Assembly (NCBI GenBank): GCA_965279165.1
Contig: OZ257140.1
Coordinates: 186,001-250,000, forward strand
Source: JBAYIE01 sp965279165
GTDB taxonomy: Bacteria > Bacteroidota > Bacteroidia > UKL13-3
Direction of reading: 5' to 3'
DNA length: 64,000 nt
The notes under the pieces are model-generated. The model saw nothing but the letters and a program-made list of their open reading frames with translations, was not told the DNA's origin and did not search any database. Every line of letters begins with the position of its first letter. The stretch's first letter is position 1. Shown in pieces: positions 27,672 through 35,721 of the stretch. Position numbers and translations under genes: made by a program.

Positions 27672-28379
27672 ATGAAAAAGGTAAATTTTACCGATTGGGG
27701 CTTGATCGATTATAAACAAGCCTGGGATAAACAGGAAGCTCTTTTTCAGGCAAAAACCAATTTAAAATTAGTTAACAGAAATCCGGAAACAATTCATCCC
27801 ATATTACCTGTTAACGACCTTATTTTTTGCGAACATCCGCATGTATACACTTTGGGAAAAAGCGGTAAGAAAGAAAATTTACTGGTAAACGAACAACAAC
27901 TCGAAGATTTAAATGCCACCTTCTACCCTATCAATCGTGGTGGCGATATCACTTACCATGGTCCTGGACAAATTGTAGGCTATCCAATTTTTGACCTGGA
28001 ACAATTTTATACCGATATACACCGCTATTTAAGAACCCTTGAAGAAGCAATCATCCTAACCATTGCCGAATACGGAATAAAAGGAGAACGGTTAGAAGGT
28101 TATACAGGAGTTTGGCTGGATACACACGACGACACCAAAGCACGTAAAATTTGTGCCATGGGAGTGCGATGCAGCCGTTGGGTAACCATGCATGGATTTG
28201 CTTTTAATGTGAATACCGATCTCTCCTATTTTAAACATATTGTACCGTGTGGAATTGATGATAAAGCTGTGACTAGTATGCAGCACGAGTTAGGTAAAGA
28301 AATTTCTATGGAGGAAGTGAAACAGAAATTATTGGGGCATTTGATGGAGTTGTTTGGAGGAGAATACCAATTGAAATAA
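27672..28379 (+). CDS. lipB: Octanoyltransferase
   Basis: A 235-residue LipB, which moves octanoyl from ACP to lipoyl domains and starts protein lipoylation. The signature 'NRGGDITYHGPGQIVGYPIF' (~88-107) is complete. The catalytic Cys is in 'HIVPCGIDDKAVTSM' and the Lys in 'DTKARKICAMGVRCSRWVT'. It starts 22 bp after the TerC gene. A perfect palindrome follows its stop at 28399. Confidence 0.95.
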   Translation: MKKVNFTDWGLIDYKQAWDKQEALFQAKTNLKLVNRNPETIHPILPVNDLIFCEHPHVYTLGKSGKKENLLVNEQQLEDLNATFYPINRGGDITYHGPGQIVGYPIFDLEQFYTDIHRYLRTLEEAIILTIAEYGIKGERLEGYTGVWLDTHDDTKARKICAMGVRCSRWVTMHGFAFNVNTDLSYFKHIVPCGIDDKAVTSMQHELGKEISMEEVKQKLLGHLMELFGGEYQLK

Positions 28380-28396
28380 TATAAGTAAGATATTTG

Positions 28397-28690
28397 GATC
28401 TTGAGTTGCAAACTCAAGATAGCGGGGGCTTGGTTCTTGTGGTGTTTGGAGTTTAGTACGATTAGATTTTTTATAATAACGAGTTAAGTTTATCGGCAAT
28501 AACACGTGTGTTGCTTAAACGAGGTACTTTGTTTTGTCCGCCTAGCTTACGAATTAATGGAGATAATCTAAGTTAGGTATTTGATCTTGAGTTGGAAACA
28601 CAAGATAGCCGTGAGCTTACGAATTAATGGAGTATATTTATTAAAGTGATTTGATTGAAATTGAGTTACAAACACAAGATAGCACAGGGC
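28397..28690. repeat. Three-copy palindromic repeat behind lipB
   Basis: A perfect palindrome with 10-bp arms (atcttgagtt / aactcaagat, 3-bp loop) lies at about 28398-28420 and is followed by 'agc'. Two decayed copies follow at about 28582 and 28655. A 19-bp stretch ending 'ttacgaattaatggag' is also present twice (about 28546 and 28614). Part of it belongs to a GH3-type gene tail remnant. The remaining gap to 28822 has no gene. Confidence 0.75.
28471..28563 (-). pseudogene. Decayed 3' end of a GH3-family gene
   Basis: Read leftward, 30 codons encode a tail that begins SPLIRKLGGQNKVPRLSN and ends TRVIADKLNSLL before a TAA. The intact GH3-family gene at 30350-31873 ends with 'KLGGQNKVPRLSNTRSIADK' and a similar finish. 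The residues upstream of 'KLGGQN' differ from the intact gene, so this is a diverged homologue's tail rather than a recent copy. A second fragment encoding 'PLIRKL' lies near 28614-28630. The remnant and the intact gene end are in the same orientation, 1.88 kb apart. Confidence 0.85.
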
Positions 28691-28822
28691 GGAGGTAAAT
28701 AGCACATCACATTATATTTGATAATTTTCAGTTGTTTCATTAAAAATAAACAATAGTTTTACTTATCAGTTTTAACTTAATTTATCATAGTTTGTTCCTT
28801 AAAATAACTAATTATTTTTAAT

Positions 28823-29536
28823 ATGAAATTTATTAAAAGTTTATTTAAACCAAAAAATATCTACTTCAGGATAAACATGGATATTATTGAGTTTCCTGAA
28901 GGCTGGACTCCTAAACTGGCAATACTTATTAGAAATTTGACCGAATTCGAAAAAAGAATTATTATTAATATACTCAGAATTTTACAAAGACACCTTGAAC
29001 GACATTTTGTATTTTGGATGAAATTCGAATTTACAAGAATCAAGTTCAATAATGATCAATCCATTTTATTCAGAAGTTACTTTGAATTAATAATGATTGA
29101 CTGGACGATAATAAGTTCTGAATTCACCAAAAGAGAAATTAGATCTGAAGTGGGAAAATCGTTGTGGTGGATTCTATATTACTCATTTGATGGATATGAC
29201 TCTATGTTATATTCTAAAAAAGTATTCAGGAACTATGAGGCAGCTTTTGAAGATAGAAGGCAACTTTATCCAGGAATATTAACGAAATTATTTAGTACTG
29301 AAAGTAGTCAAAATTTAAATTCATTAAAAATCCTTTATATTTTATTAGTTGTGAATCCATTAGAAATTGACAAAGGTAACTTTGAAAACCAACCAAATGA
29401 ACTTAAAGATCACCAAGATTTTAGTGAAATGGAAAATTGGTTCGAAAACAGATTGAATTTGTTAACTTTTGGACAAGTATTTGGAAAATCTTTAAATCAC
29501 CTGAAGAGTGAAATAAATAAATTGCAATTTAAATAA
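28823..29536 (+). CDS. Hypothetical protein, 237 aa
   Basis: I do not recognise this protein. It is soluble, rich in Phe, Ile, Lys and Asn, mostly helical by eye, and has no signal peptide. It has aromatic stretches such as 'FVFWMKFEFTRIKF' and 'SLWWILYYSFDGYD'. The gene is clearly more AT-rich than lipB and the GH3 gene on either side, which suggests it was acquired. It lies with the HEPN-family gene between the GH3-type tail remnant and the GH3 gene, both rightward and 95 bp apart. They may form one unit, but that is only a positional inference. Confidence 0.6.
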   Translation: MKFIKSLFKPKNIYFRINMDIIEFPEGWTPKLAILIRNLTEFEKRIIINILRILQRHLERHFVFWMKFEFTRIKFNNDQSILFRSYFELIMIDWTIISSEFTKREIRSEVGKSLWWILYYSFDGYDSMLYSKKVFRNYEAAFEDRRQLYPGILTKLFSTESSQNLNSLKILYILLVVNPLEIDKGNFENQPNELKDHQDFSEMENWFENRLNLLTFGQVFGKSLNHLKSEINKLQFK

Positions 29537-29631
29537 TAATGAATCTGCTTTTCAATTAAGTTGTTCATTCAAGAAGGTTTGCCAATGATTTTTTTATTTG
29601 ATAAATTCACAAAACAATTGAAATTCATATA

Positions 29632-30117
29632 ATGGGAAATTTTAAAGACTTAGAATCTGAGTTTATTGAACGGACATTGCGCCTTCTTTCACAGTATGAG
29701 GGTATAACTTACAAATACAAATTTGAAGAACAATTTAATCACACTTTGCTTGTAAACTGTTTACTTGGATTAATTGTATTACCAAAAGAAAAGACTATTA
29801 TTTATTTGCCAAATACAACCTGGAGTATGGAGTTGAAAACCAAAATGGGCATAGAAAATTCAACATTTAACAAAAATATCACTAATCTAAAAGATTTGAT
29901 AATTGCATTACGACATACTGTTGCACACTTTGACATCACATTTGAATCAAAAAGTGATGAGTTTTTAATTGACTTTATAGTTTTTAAGGATAGAAAGAAA
30001 GGAAAAAACTATGTTGTCGCTTCCTTTGTACCATTAGAACTGATTTGTTTTCTTCGATACTATGGTAATTGGTTAGTAAGTATAATTCGTGAACATCAAG
30101 GAAATATTAAATCTTAA
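29632..30117 (+). CDS. HEPN-family protein (pEK499_p136-like)
   Basis: A 161-residue helical protein that resembles the pEK499_p136 branch of the HEPN superfamily. The visible signs are 'FIERTLRLLSQYEG' at 11-24 and 'LLVNCLLGLIVLPKEKTI' at 39-56. The HEPN R-x4-H motif is R94-H99 in 'IALRHTVAHFDI'. HEPN proteins with this motif are often metal-independent RNases in defence or toxin systems. It is AT-rich like the preceding unknown gene. I am fairly sure of the superfamily and less sure of activity or target. Confidence 0.68.
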   Translation: MGNFKDLESEFIERTLRLLSQYEGITYKYKFEEQFNHTLLVNCLLGLIVLPKEKTIIYLPNTTWSMELKTKMGIENSTFNKNITNLKDLIIALRHTVAHFDITFESKSDEFLIDFIVFKDRKKGKNYVVASFVPLELICFLRYYGNWLVSIIREHQGNIKS

Positions 30118-30349
30118 AATACAAATTGTTAAATAATTTAGTGAGATAAAGAAATACTTATATTTTTGTCACAAACTCATCTAGCTTAACGTAACTGTTT
30201 TTATTTCAGAGATTTTAAGACAGACTTCTATTTCGCCTATTGATTGATAAAAGTCACTTTTTAACATCAAATTTTATCTAGGTATATATGTTGTTTAAAT
30301 AACTAAAATTAATTTTAAGGTTGCGAGATAAAGTGTACATTAAATACAT

Positions 30350-31873
30350 CTAATTTAAATAAGATTGGAGTTTATCTGCTATCGATCGTGTGTTGCTTAA
30401 ACGCGGTACTTTGTTTTGTCCGCCGAGCTTTCCCTCCTGCTTCATGTATTGAATAAATGTAGATTTCTGTAGTGACCTAATTTTTAATGGCTGTAGGATA
30501 TTACCGGCAATTAAATCTTTGTAGTATATGTTTCGTTCTTGCATTTTCACATCTACTTCCTTTGCGAATGAATGAATATCGTCGGGTTTGTTTTCAAATT
30601 CAACAAACCATTCGTGGTATGGTAAACCTCCCTCAGGTGGATTAACTTGTGGAGCAACAGTAAACTCTATAATATTGATTTTGTATTTATTTGCTACCGA
30701 AAGCAAGGCCTGTTCTACCTCTTCGCCGATTACATGTTCGCCGAATGCGGAAATAAAATGCTTGATTCGTCCGGTAACAACAATACGAGGCGGATTAAGC
30801 GAAACAAATTTAATGGTATCGCCAATACTGTAACCGAAGAGTCCGGCATTGGTATTCATGATAAGGGCATAATTACAATCCAGCTTTACTTCTCCAAGGT
30901 GTAACCGGGCAGGATTTGGGTTGAAATATTCTTCCGTAGGAATGAATTCATAAAAGATGCCGTTGTTGGTCAACAGCAACAAACCCTTCTCTTCACGGGT
31001 ATCCTGATAGGCAATAAATCCTTCGGAAGCCGGATAGGTTTCGAGGGTATCAATCCTGGTTCCTATGGCATTTTCGATCTTAGCCCGATAGGGTTCAAAA
31101 TTTACCCCACCATACACAAAAAGTTTAAAGTTGGGAAAAACATCCTTTATTTTCTTTCCAGTTAGTGAAGTTATTTTATCGAAATACATCTGCACCCAAG
31201 GCGGAATACCACTTATCAATGTCATGTTTTGGTGGATGGTTTCGTTTACCACCGCATCCACTTTTTCTTCCCAATCCTCGATACAATTTGTAGGAAACGA
31301 AGGCAACTGATTTCCTTTTAGGTAACCCGGCACATGGTGGTTTACGATACCACTTAATCGTCCAACCGGAATACCATTTTTGGATTCCAATGCCGGACTA
31401 CCGGATAAAAATATCAGTTTACCATTTAAAAAATCTGCTTTACCGGTTTCGGCGATATATGCTAGCAAAGCGTTTCGAGCCGATTGAATATGAAACGGAA
31501 TAGAATCCTTGGTGATAGGAATATATTTTACTCCGGAAGTAGTACCTGAAGTCTTGCTCCAATAAGCCGGTTTGCCGGGCCAAAGGATATCCGCTTTGCC
31601 GGAAATTGCTTCATCGATATATGGTTTTAAATCTTCGTAATCAATAACCGGGACTTGTTGTTTAAAATCATCATATGTTTTAATGGTTTGAAATGAATGA
31701 TCGATTCCAAATTTTGTTTGAGAGGCAATGGCAACCAATTTATGCATCCAATCCAATTGAAAGGAAACAGCTATGGCGCTTTGCCGTTTTACCTTGTTGG
31801 TTATAAAACGAGCAAATGGTATGGCCAGAATTGATTTTAAACCCATAAAACAAAGGTGCAAATTGTGTATCAA
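30350..31873 (-). CDS. GH3-family acyl-adenylating enzyme
   Basis: A 507-residue member of the GH3 auxin-responsive-promoter family. These ANL-type enzymes adenylate a carboxylate and pass it to an amino acid; the bacterial substrates are mostly unknown. The ATP-binding signature 'KTSGTTSGVKYIPIT' is at about 108-122. 'YPASEGFIAYQDT' and 'YSIGDTIKFVS' follow, and the C-terminal lid ends 'KLGGQNKVPRLSNTRSIADK'. The protein is full length. A diverged tail of the same gene type lies at 28471-28563, beyond the two accessory genes. Confidence 0.88.
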   Translation of the reverse strand: MIHNLHLCFMGLKSILAIPFARFITNKVKRQSAIAVSFQLDWMHKLVAIASQTKFGIDHSFQTIKTYDDFKQQVPVIDYEDLKPYIDEAISGKADILWPGKPAYWSKTSGTTSGVKYIPITKDSIPFHIQSARNALLAYIAETGKADFLNGKLIFLSGSPALESKNGIPVGRLSGIVNHHVPGYLKGNQLPSFPTNCIEDWEEKVDAVVNETIHQNMTLISGIPPWVQMYFDKITSLTGKKIKDVFPNFKLFVYGGVNFEPYRAKIENAIGTRIDTLETYPASEGFIAYQDTREEKGLLLLTNNGIFYEFIPTEEYFNPNPARLHLGEVKLDCNYALIMNTNAGLFGYSIGDTIKFVSLNPPRIVVTGRIKHFISAFGEHVIGEEVEQALLSVANKYKINIIEFTVAPQVNPPEGGLPYHEWFVEFENKPDDIHSFAKEVDVKMQERNIYYKDLIAGNILQPLKIRSLQKSTFIQYMKQEGKLGGQNKVPRLSNTRSIADKLQSYLN

Positions 31874-32027
31874 TATTTAACTATCGCTTTTTCGAAATAA
31901 TTCAAATTTGATTGTTTGGGCTATTTTAGCTACTCAGGTTTAAGTACTAAATGTTCTGGTACTGTGTGTTTAGTTATCGTGTTGCATCAATTGCATTTAC
32001 AAAGCATTATATGAGGGATATTTCGCC

Positions 32028-32170
32028 CTTTCAGGGCTTTGAACTTCGGTTGTACTTTTTACATCCGGCTACACCGGATGTTTAGAAATGTCGCCCTAAC
32101 AGGGCTGCATACGACTTGGTCTTTTATTACTGCCTAGAAAGTTTGGATACAACGCCTTTAAGGGTTGCTA
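32028..32170. repeat. REP-like repeat block, copy A (left of higBA)
   Basis: Palindromic pieces occur in order: 'gccctttcagggc' (32031-32043), arms acatccgg / ccggatgt (about 32061-32082) and 'gccctaacagggc' (32093-32105). 'tacgacttggtctttta' and 'ctagaaagtttgga' follow. A diverged copy lies in the same orientation on the other side of the toxin-antitoxin pair. The remaining DNA from 31874 to 32027 shows no gene. Confidence 0.7.
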
Positions 32171-32226
32171 GGCGTCAACTTAAATACCTAACTATAAAAT
32201 TAGTTTCCAAATATAGAAACTTTTAT

Positions 32227-32234
32227 TACCTTTG
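32227..32234 (+). promoter_or_regulatory. Probable -7 box of higBA
   Basis: TACCTTTG matches TAnnTTTG and lies 26 bp before the toxin ATG. A GTTT at about 32203-32206 is a weak -33 candidate at 20 bp spacing. Confidence 0.5.
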
Positions 32235-32260
32235 TTTAAGACTATGAATAAAATGTATGA

Positions 32261-32602
32261 ATGAGATTCTTTGAAACGAGATTTATGGAAGAAGCGAACG
32301 AGTTTATTTCGAAACTAGATAGAAAGTCAATTCGTAAGATTTTCTATAACATCGACCTTGCCGAACAAACCAATGATCCCAAATTGTTTAAAAAACTTCA
32401 AAACGATATCTGGGAACTTAGAACAAAATTTGGTGGACTACAGATTCGGCTTTTAGCCTTCTGGGACAAGACAGACAATAAGAAAACACTGGTAATAGCG
32501 ACACATGGCTTTGTGAAAAAGGTCGACAAAATTCCAGCTAATGAAATTGAAAGAGCAAGCAGACTTAGAGATAAATATTTTGAAAACAAACGTAAAGACT
32601 AA
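32261..32602 (+). CDS. higB: HigB/RelE-family toxin (Gp49-like)
   Basis: A 113-residue protein of the phage-derived Gp49/HigB branch of RelE toxins. It has an N-terminal helix pair 'RFMEEANEFISKLDRKSIRK', the core 'DIWELRTKFGGLQIRLLAFW' (residues ~49-68) with the family's 'ELR....G..R.L....' pattern, and 'THGFVKKVDKIPANEIERA' near the end. HigB toxins cut mRNA at the ribosome. The toxin gene precedes the antitoxin gene, the normal HigBA order, with a 4-bp gap. Confidence 0.87.
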   Translation: MRFFETRFMEEANEFISKLDRKSIRKIFYNIDLAEQTNDPKLFKKLQNDIWELRTKFGGLQIRLLAFWDKTDNKKTLVIATHGFVKKVDKIPANEIERASRLRDKYFENKRKD

Positions 32603-32606
32603 TCAT

Positions 32607-32933
32607 ATGGCAACCAAAAAAATGAAGACTTATTCACTTGCCGAAATGAAAGACAAATTCATCGGTAAGGTTGGAACAACAGAACGTGACGATTATGAAT
32701 ACGAGCTTAGAATGGACGTTTTAGGAAAGATGATTAAAACTGCTAGACTAGAAAGACATTTGACACAAGAAGAACTTGGAAAATTAATTGGTGTTCAAAA
32801 AGCTCAAATATCCAAATTAGAAAGCAGTGCAAATAGCGCAACCATTGATACAGTTATAAAAGTATTTAAAGCATTGAAAGCAGAAATCAACTTCAATGTC
32901 AAAATTGAAGACGACTATTTGACTCTTGCGTAA
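32607..32933 (+). CDS. higA: HigA-like antitoxin, XRE-type DNA-binding protein
   Basis: A 108-residue antitoxin with an XRE helix-turn-helix: 'HLTQEELGKLIGVQKAQISK' and 'LESSANSATIDTVIKVFKAL'. It should bind the toxin and repress the operon. An upstream in-frame ATG at 32541 lies inside the toxin gene. I chose 32607 because it sits 4 bp after the toxin stop and gives a normal length. The pair is flanked on both sides by copies of a REP-like repeat. Confidence 0.88.
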   Translation: MATKKMKTYSLAEMKDKFIGKVGTTERDDYEYELRMDVLGKMIKTARLERHLTQEELGKLIGVQKAQISKLESSANSATIDTVIKVFKALKAEINFNVKIEDDYLTLA

Positions 32934-33058
32934 GAAAAGCCGAACGCCTAACAGCAAGACAGCGCAATTTTTGCTATCTTTATGCAAAGCTACACTTTAT
33001 GCAAAATGGAGCGAAAACAGCGGCTTGCAAAACGTTTAACATGGAATGTTATTCGTTT

Positions 33059-33164
33059 ATATCGGATGCTTGCATTGGCGCCTTTACAGTGCTGTATACG
33101 ACTTAGTCTTTTACTGCTGTTATATGGCAACCTAGAAGGTTTGGAAAGGTCGACCTTTACGGTT
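33059..33164. repeat. REP-like repeat block, copy B (right of higBA)
   Basis: A diverged direct copy of the block left of higBA. Shared pieces are 'cggatg' followed by a gcgcc...cagtgc segment, 'atacgacttagtctttta', and 'ctagaaggtttgga'. The two copies are about 0.99 kb apart. The remaining gap to 33398 has no convincing gene. Confidence 0.65.
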
Positions 33165-33398
33165 AATAAAAGATATACGGTAAGCACCGCTTTACATCAA
33201 ACGATCTATTTGTATACTTGAATAGCCGATGATAGCATGATTTCGTCTATATCTTACCATATCTTATTGAATATATTATGTAAATAGGATAAGTTCAATA
33301 TTGATATGGATTATTACTATAAACTTCCATTCATAATTCCAGTCAAAAGATTTAACTATTTTTAAAATCATATTCTGTGACTATATTGATTTTTTTTC

Positions 33399-34967
33399 AT
33401 GGTAAACCTGACACATTATTTTAGGTCCTATTCCTACCGTTACAGCAGCTTTGCATTTCTGCTTAGCATTGTGTTTATCTGGTGGCATGGATACCTGTTT
33501 AATACAGGCGACCAAGCCGAGCATTTACCACAGGTATATGCCATGCTGGATCCAACCCTGTATCCAAATGATTTTTTTCTAAGTTTATACAACCAAACTT
33601 TTACGGTAAGGGAATATTGGGTTTGGTTGGTATATGGAGTAGCAATTGCTATTGGTGTAGAAACAGGTTGTTTTATGCTTTATTTGGTATGTGTGTATTT
33701 AACCATTTATGCCTGGATGTTGATTACCCGGCATATTACAGAAAATGCATTTGCTCCGTTTATTGTTCCGGTTTTACTTTTCTTTATATTCAATTCATTT
33801 ACTGTTGGCGGAAACACCTTACTTGTAAATTCATTTGTTGGAACGATACCGGCAGAGGCATTAGCTAGTTGGGCCATCTTATTCGGACTTAAAAATTCGC
33901 CTTATAAAAGTGCCATATTACTCGGAATTGCAGGACTATTTCAACTGTTGGTTGGATTGCATGTTTTTATACTTATCAGTATTGTTCAATTAACTTTTGT
34001 AACCAATTCGAGATCCTTTTTTAAGTTCGTTAAACAATATTTGGTTTTCGGATTGGTTGTATCGCCAATGGCATTACCTATTTTCTACCGACAATTATTT
34101 GTACCGGTTTCAAGCGAAGACCTCTCCGTATTTTATCAAACCTTGTATTACCAGCGAGCACCTTGGCATTATATACCTTCTCTATTTTCAATTAAAGATT
34201 ATCTGCGTTTAATTGGATTGGCTCTATTAGGATTAATTGCCATACGAAAACTGAGAAGCAATGCGCGTTTATATGAAATTAAAATAACAGGTATCGTTAT
34301 TATCTTCGGTTGTTTATTGTATGAAATTGCATTGGAATGGTTAGGAATTTCATCCGTTGGAAAATGGCAATGGTTTAAAACTACCGTATGGCTAAATGCC
34401 TTGAGCTGTGTTTTAATTGGCGGTGCAATAGCACAATTTGCGGGATTAAAAGAGCAGGTAAGTCGGAAAGGTAGATTATGGAATATTGTATTTCTGGTTT
34501 CGGGAATGACAGGATTGTTATGGCTCACTCAAACAGAAATACTATTACCGGAAAAAATAAGTAACCGTTATCAAATTGGAAATTATAAAAAAACCGACTT
34601 GCAAAAAATGCACGCTTGGATATCGGATAGCACATCAAAACAAAGTTGTTTTTTAATTCCACCGGATAACGAATCTTTTGGATGTGAAGCCAAACGCGCT
34701 ACTCCGGTTAACTATAAGGCATTGGTACATGAAGCATTTTACTTTAAAGCTTGGAGGGAAGGCATGGAACGATATTATAAGGTCGATTTTGAAGCGGTTG
34801 GGAATAATCCTGTATTGCCAATAGCAGTTAGTAATTATTATGCCTATCCTATTAATTCAACAATGGATATTGAATATCAATTATGCAATCAAAAGTTGAT
34901 GAAACATCAATGGAATAAACCCAATATTGTGCATCAGGAAGGAATTTGGGTTTTGTTAAAGAAATAA
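33399..34967 (+). CDS. Polytopic membrane protein, glycosyltransferase-C-like topology
   Basis: A 522-residue integral membrane protein with about ten helices in residues 15-385 and a soluble C-terminal domain of about 140 residues. The segment 'NTGDQAEHLPQVYAMLDPTL' (~36-55) after the first helix is an acidic first loop like those of GT-C glycosyltransferases, but I do not see a decisive catalytic motif. The C terminus ends 'HQEGIWVLLKK'. Multiple decayed copies of this tail lie downstream, and a REP-like element overlaps the stop codon. It is probably a membrane glycosyltransferase or transporter-like protein of unknown substrate. Confidence 0.68.
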   Translation: MVNLTHYFRSYSYRYSSFAFLLSIVFIWWHGYLFNTGDQAEHLPQVYAMLDPTLYPNDFFLSLYNQTFTVREYWVWLVYGVAIAIGVETGCFMLYLVCVYLTIYAWMLITRHITENAFAPFIVPVLLFFIFNSFTVGGNTLLVNSFVGTIPAEALASWAILFGLKNSPYKSAILLGIAGLFQLLVGLHVFILISIVQLTFVTNSRSFFKFVKQYLVFGLVVSPMALPIFYRQLFVPVSSEDLSVFYQTLYYQRAPWHYIPSLFSIKDYLRLIGLALLGLIAIRKLRSNARLYEIKITGIVIIFGCLLYEIALEWLGISSVGKWQWFKTTVWLNALSCVLIGGAIAQFAGLKEQVSRKGRLWNIVFLVSGMTGLLWLTQTEILLPEKISNRYQIGNYKKTDLQKMHAWISDSTSKQSCFLIPPDNESFGCEAKRATPVNYKALVHEAFYFKAWREGMERYYKVDFEAVGNNPVLPIAVSNYYAYPINSTMDIEYQLCNQKLMKHQWNKPNIVHQEGIWVLLKK

Positions 34968-35643
34968 TCACGAGCGTGACGCTCGCGAGAACGGAGCGTG
35001 ACGCTGACTAATAATACGTGAGGCCTAAATTTATTTAATAATCACGAGCGTGACGCTCGCGAGAACGGAGAGCGTGACGCTGACTAATAATACGTGAGGC
35101 CTAAATTTATTTAATAATCACGAGCGTGACGCTCGCGGGAACGAAGAAGGCGAATGGGTGTTGTTAAAGAAATAACCACGAGCGTGACGCTCGCGGGAAC
35201 GGGGAAGGCGAATGGGTGTTATTTAGGAAGTAATCACGAGCGTGACGCTCGCGAGAACCGTCACATAGAAAGCACTATTATTCAAAACGAATCACGAGCG
35301 TGACGCTCGCGAGAACGGATTATCAATTATGCAAGCATGACTTGGTAAAGTATGCACTTGATGAAACTAAGGTGGTACATCGGGAAGGCAAATGGGTGTT
35401 GTTAAAGAAATAACCACGAGCGCGACGCTCGCGGGAACGGGGAAGGCGAATGGGTGTTATTTAGGAAGTAATCACGAGCGTGACGCTCGCGAGAACCGTC
35501 ACATAGAAAGCACTATTATTCAAAACGAATCACGAGCGTGACGCTCGCGAGAACGGGTGTTTTAAAATTAATCTCGAACGTGACGCTTTCGGAGACGGTT
35601 GTAGATTAGACATTAATCACGAGCGTGACGTTCGCGGGAACGG
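34966..35643. repeat. Cluster of about 11 REP-like elements
   Basis: A 29-bp element centred on the palindrome cgagcgtgacgctcg recurs at about 34966, 35040, 35116, 35173, 35232, 35290, 35412, 35470, 35528, 35570 (decayed) and 35614. A partial piece lies at 34994. Spacers are 28-93 bp and are not random: two are a repeated ~74-bp unit, and others carry tails of the preceding gene. A larger segment of about 165 bp (35147-35310) is repeated at 35385-35550. The first element overlaps the TAA of the membrane protein gene. Confidence 0.92.
35318..35413 (+). pseudogene. Decayed tail of the upstream membrane protein gene
   Basis: Thirty-one codons read DYQLCKHDLVKYALDETK and end 'HREGKWVLLKK' before TAA. 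The intact gene at 33399 ends with 'EYQLCNQKLMKHQ' and 'HQEGIWVLLKK'. Shorter tails encoding 'EGEWVLLKK' or 'EGEWVLFRK' plus a stop lie at about 35147-35175, 35205-35233 and 35443-35471. Each is followed directly by a REP-like element, exactly as in the intact gene. They are remnants of a related gene rather than exact copies. Confidence 0.85.
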
Positions 35644-35703
35644 TTGAGCGTAAGGCTAGTTGCACAACTTTTGGCGGAAAACTTTGGACTGATCACTTTT
35701 CCT

Positions 35704-35711
35704 TATCTTTG
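35704..35711 (+). promoter_or_regulatory. Promoter of the HesB-like / ABC permease pair
   Basis: TATCTTTG matches TAnnTTTG and lies 10 bp before the ATG. A TTTG is at 35683-35686, with 17-bp spacing. Confidence 0.5.
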
Positions 35712-35721
35712 CCCTTTTACT

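Noticed and set aside
32982..33221. 79-residue rightward frame behind higA
   Set aside because: Much of it lies in the REP-like repeat copy B, and the residues show repeat-derived composition with no homology seen by eye.
34966..35643. Regular 29-bp repeats that a program could call a CRISPR array
   Set aside because: The repeat is a near-perfect palindrome, spacers range from about 28 to 93 bp, some spacers are repeated, and others encode gene tails. No cas genes are present. It is a REP-like cluster.
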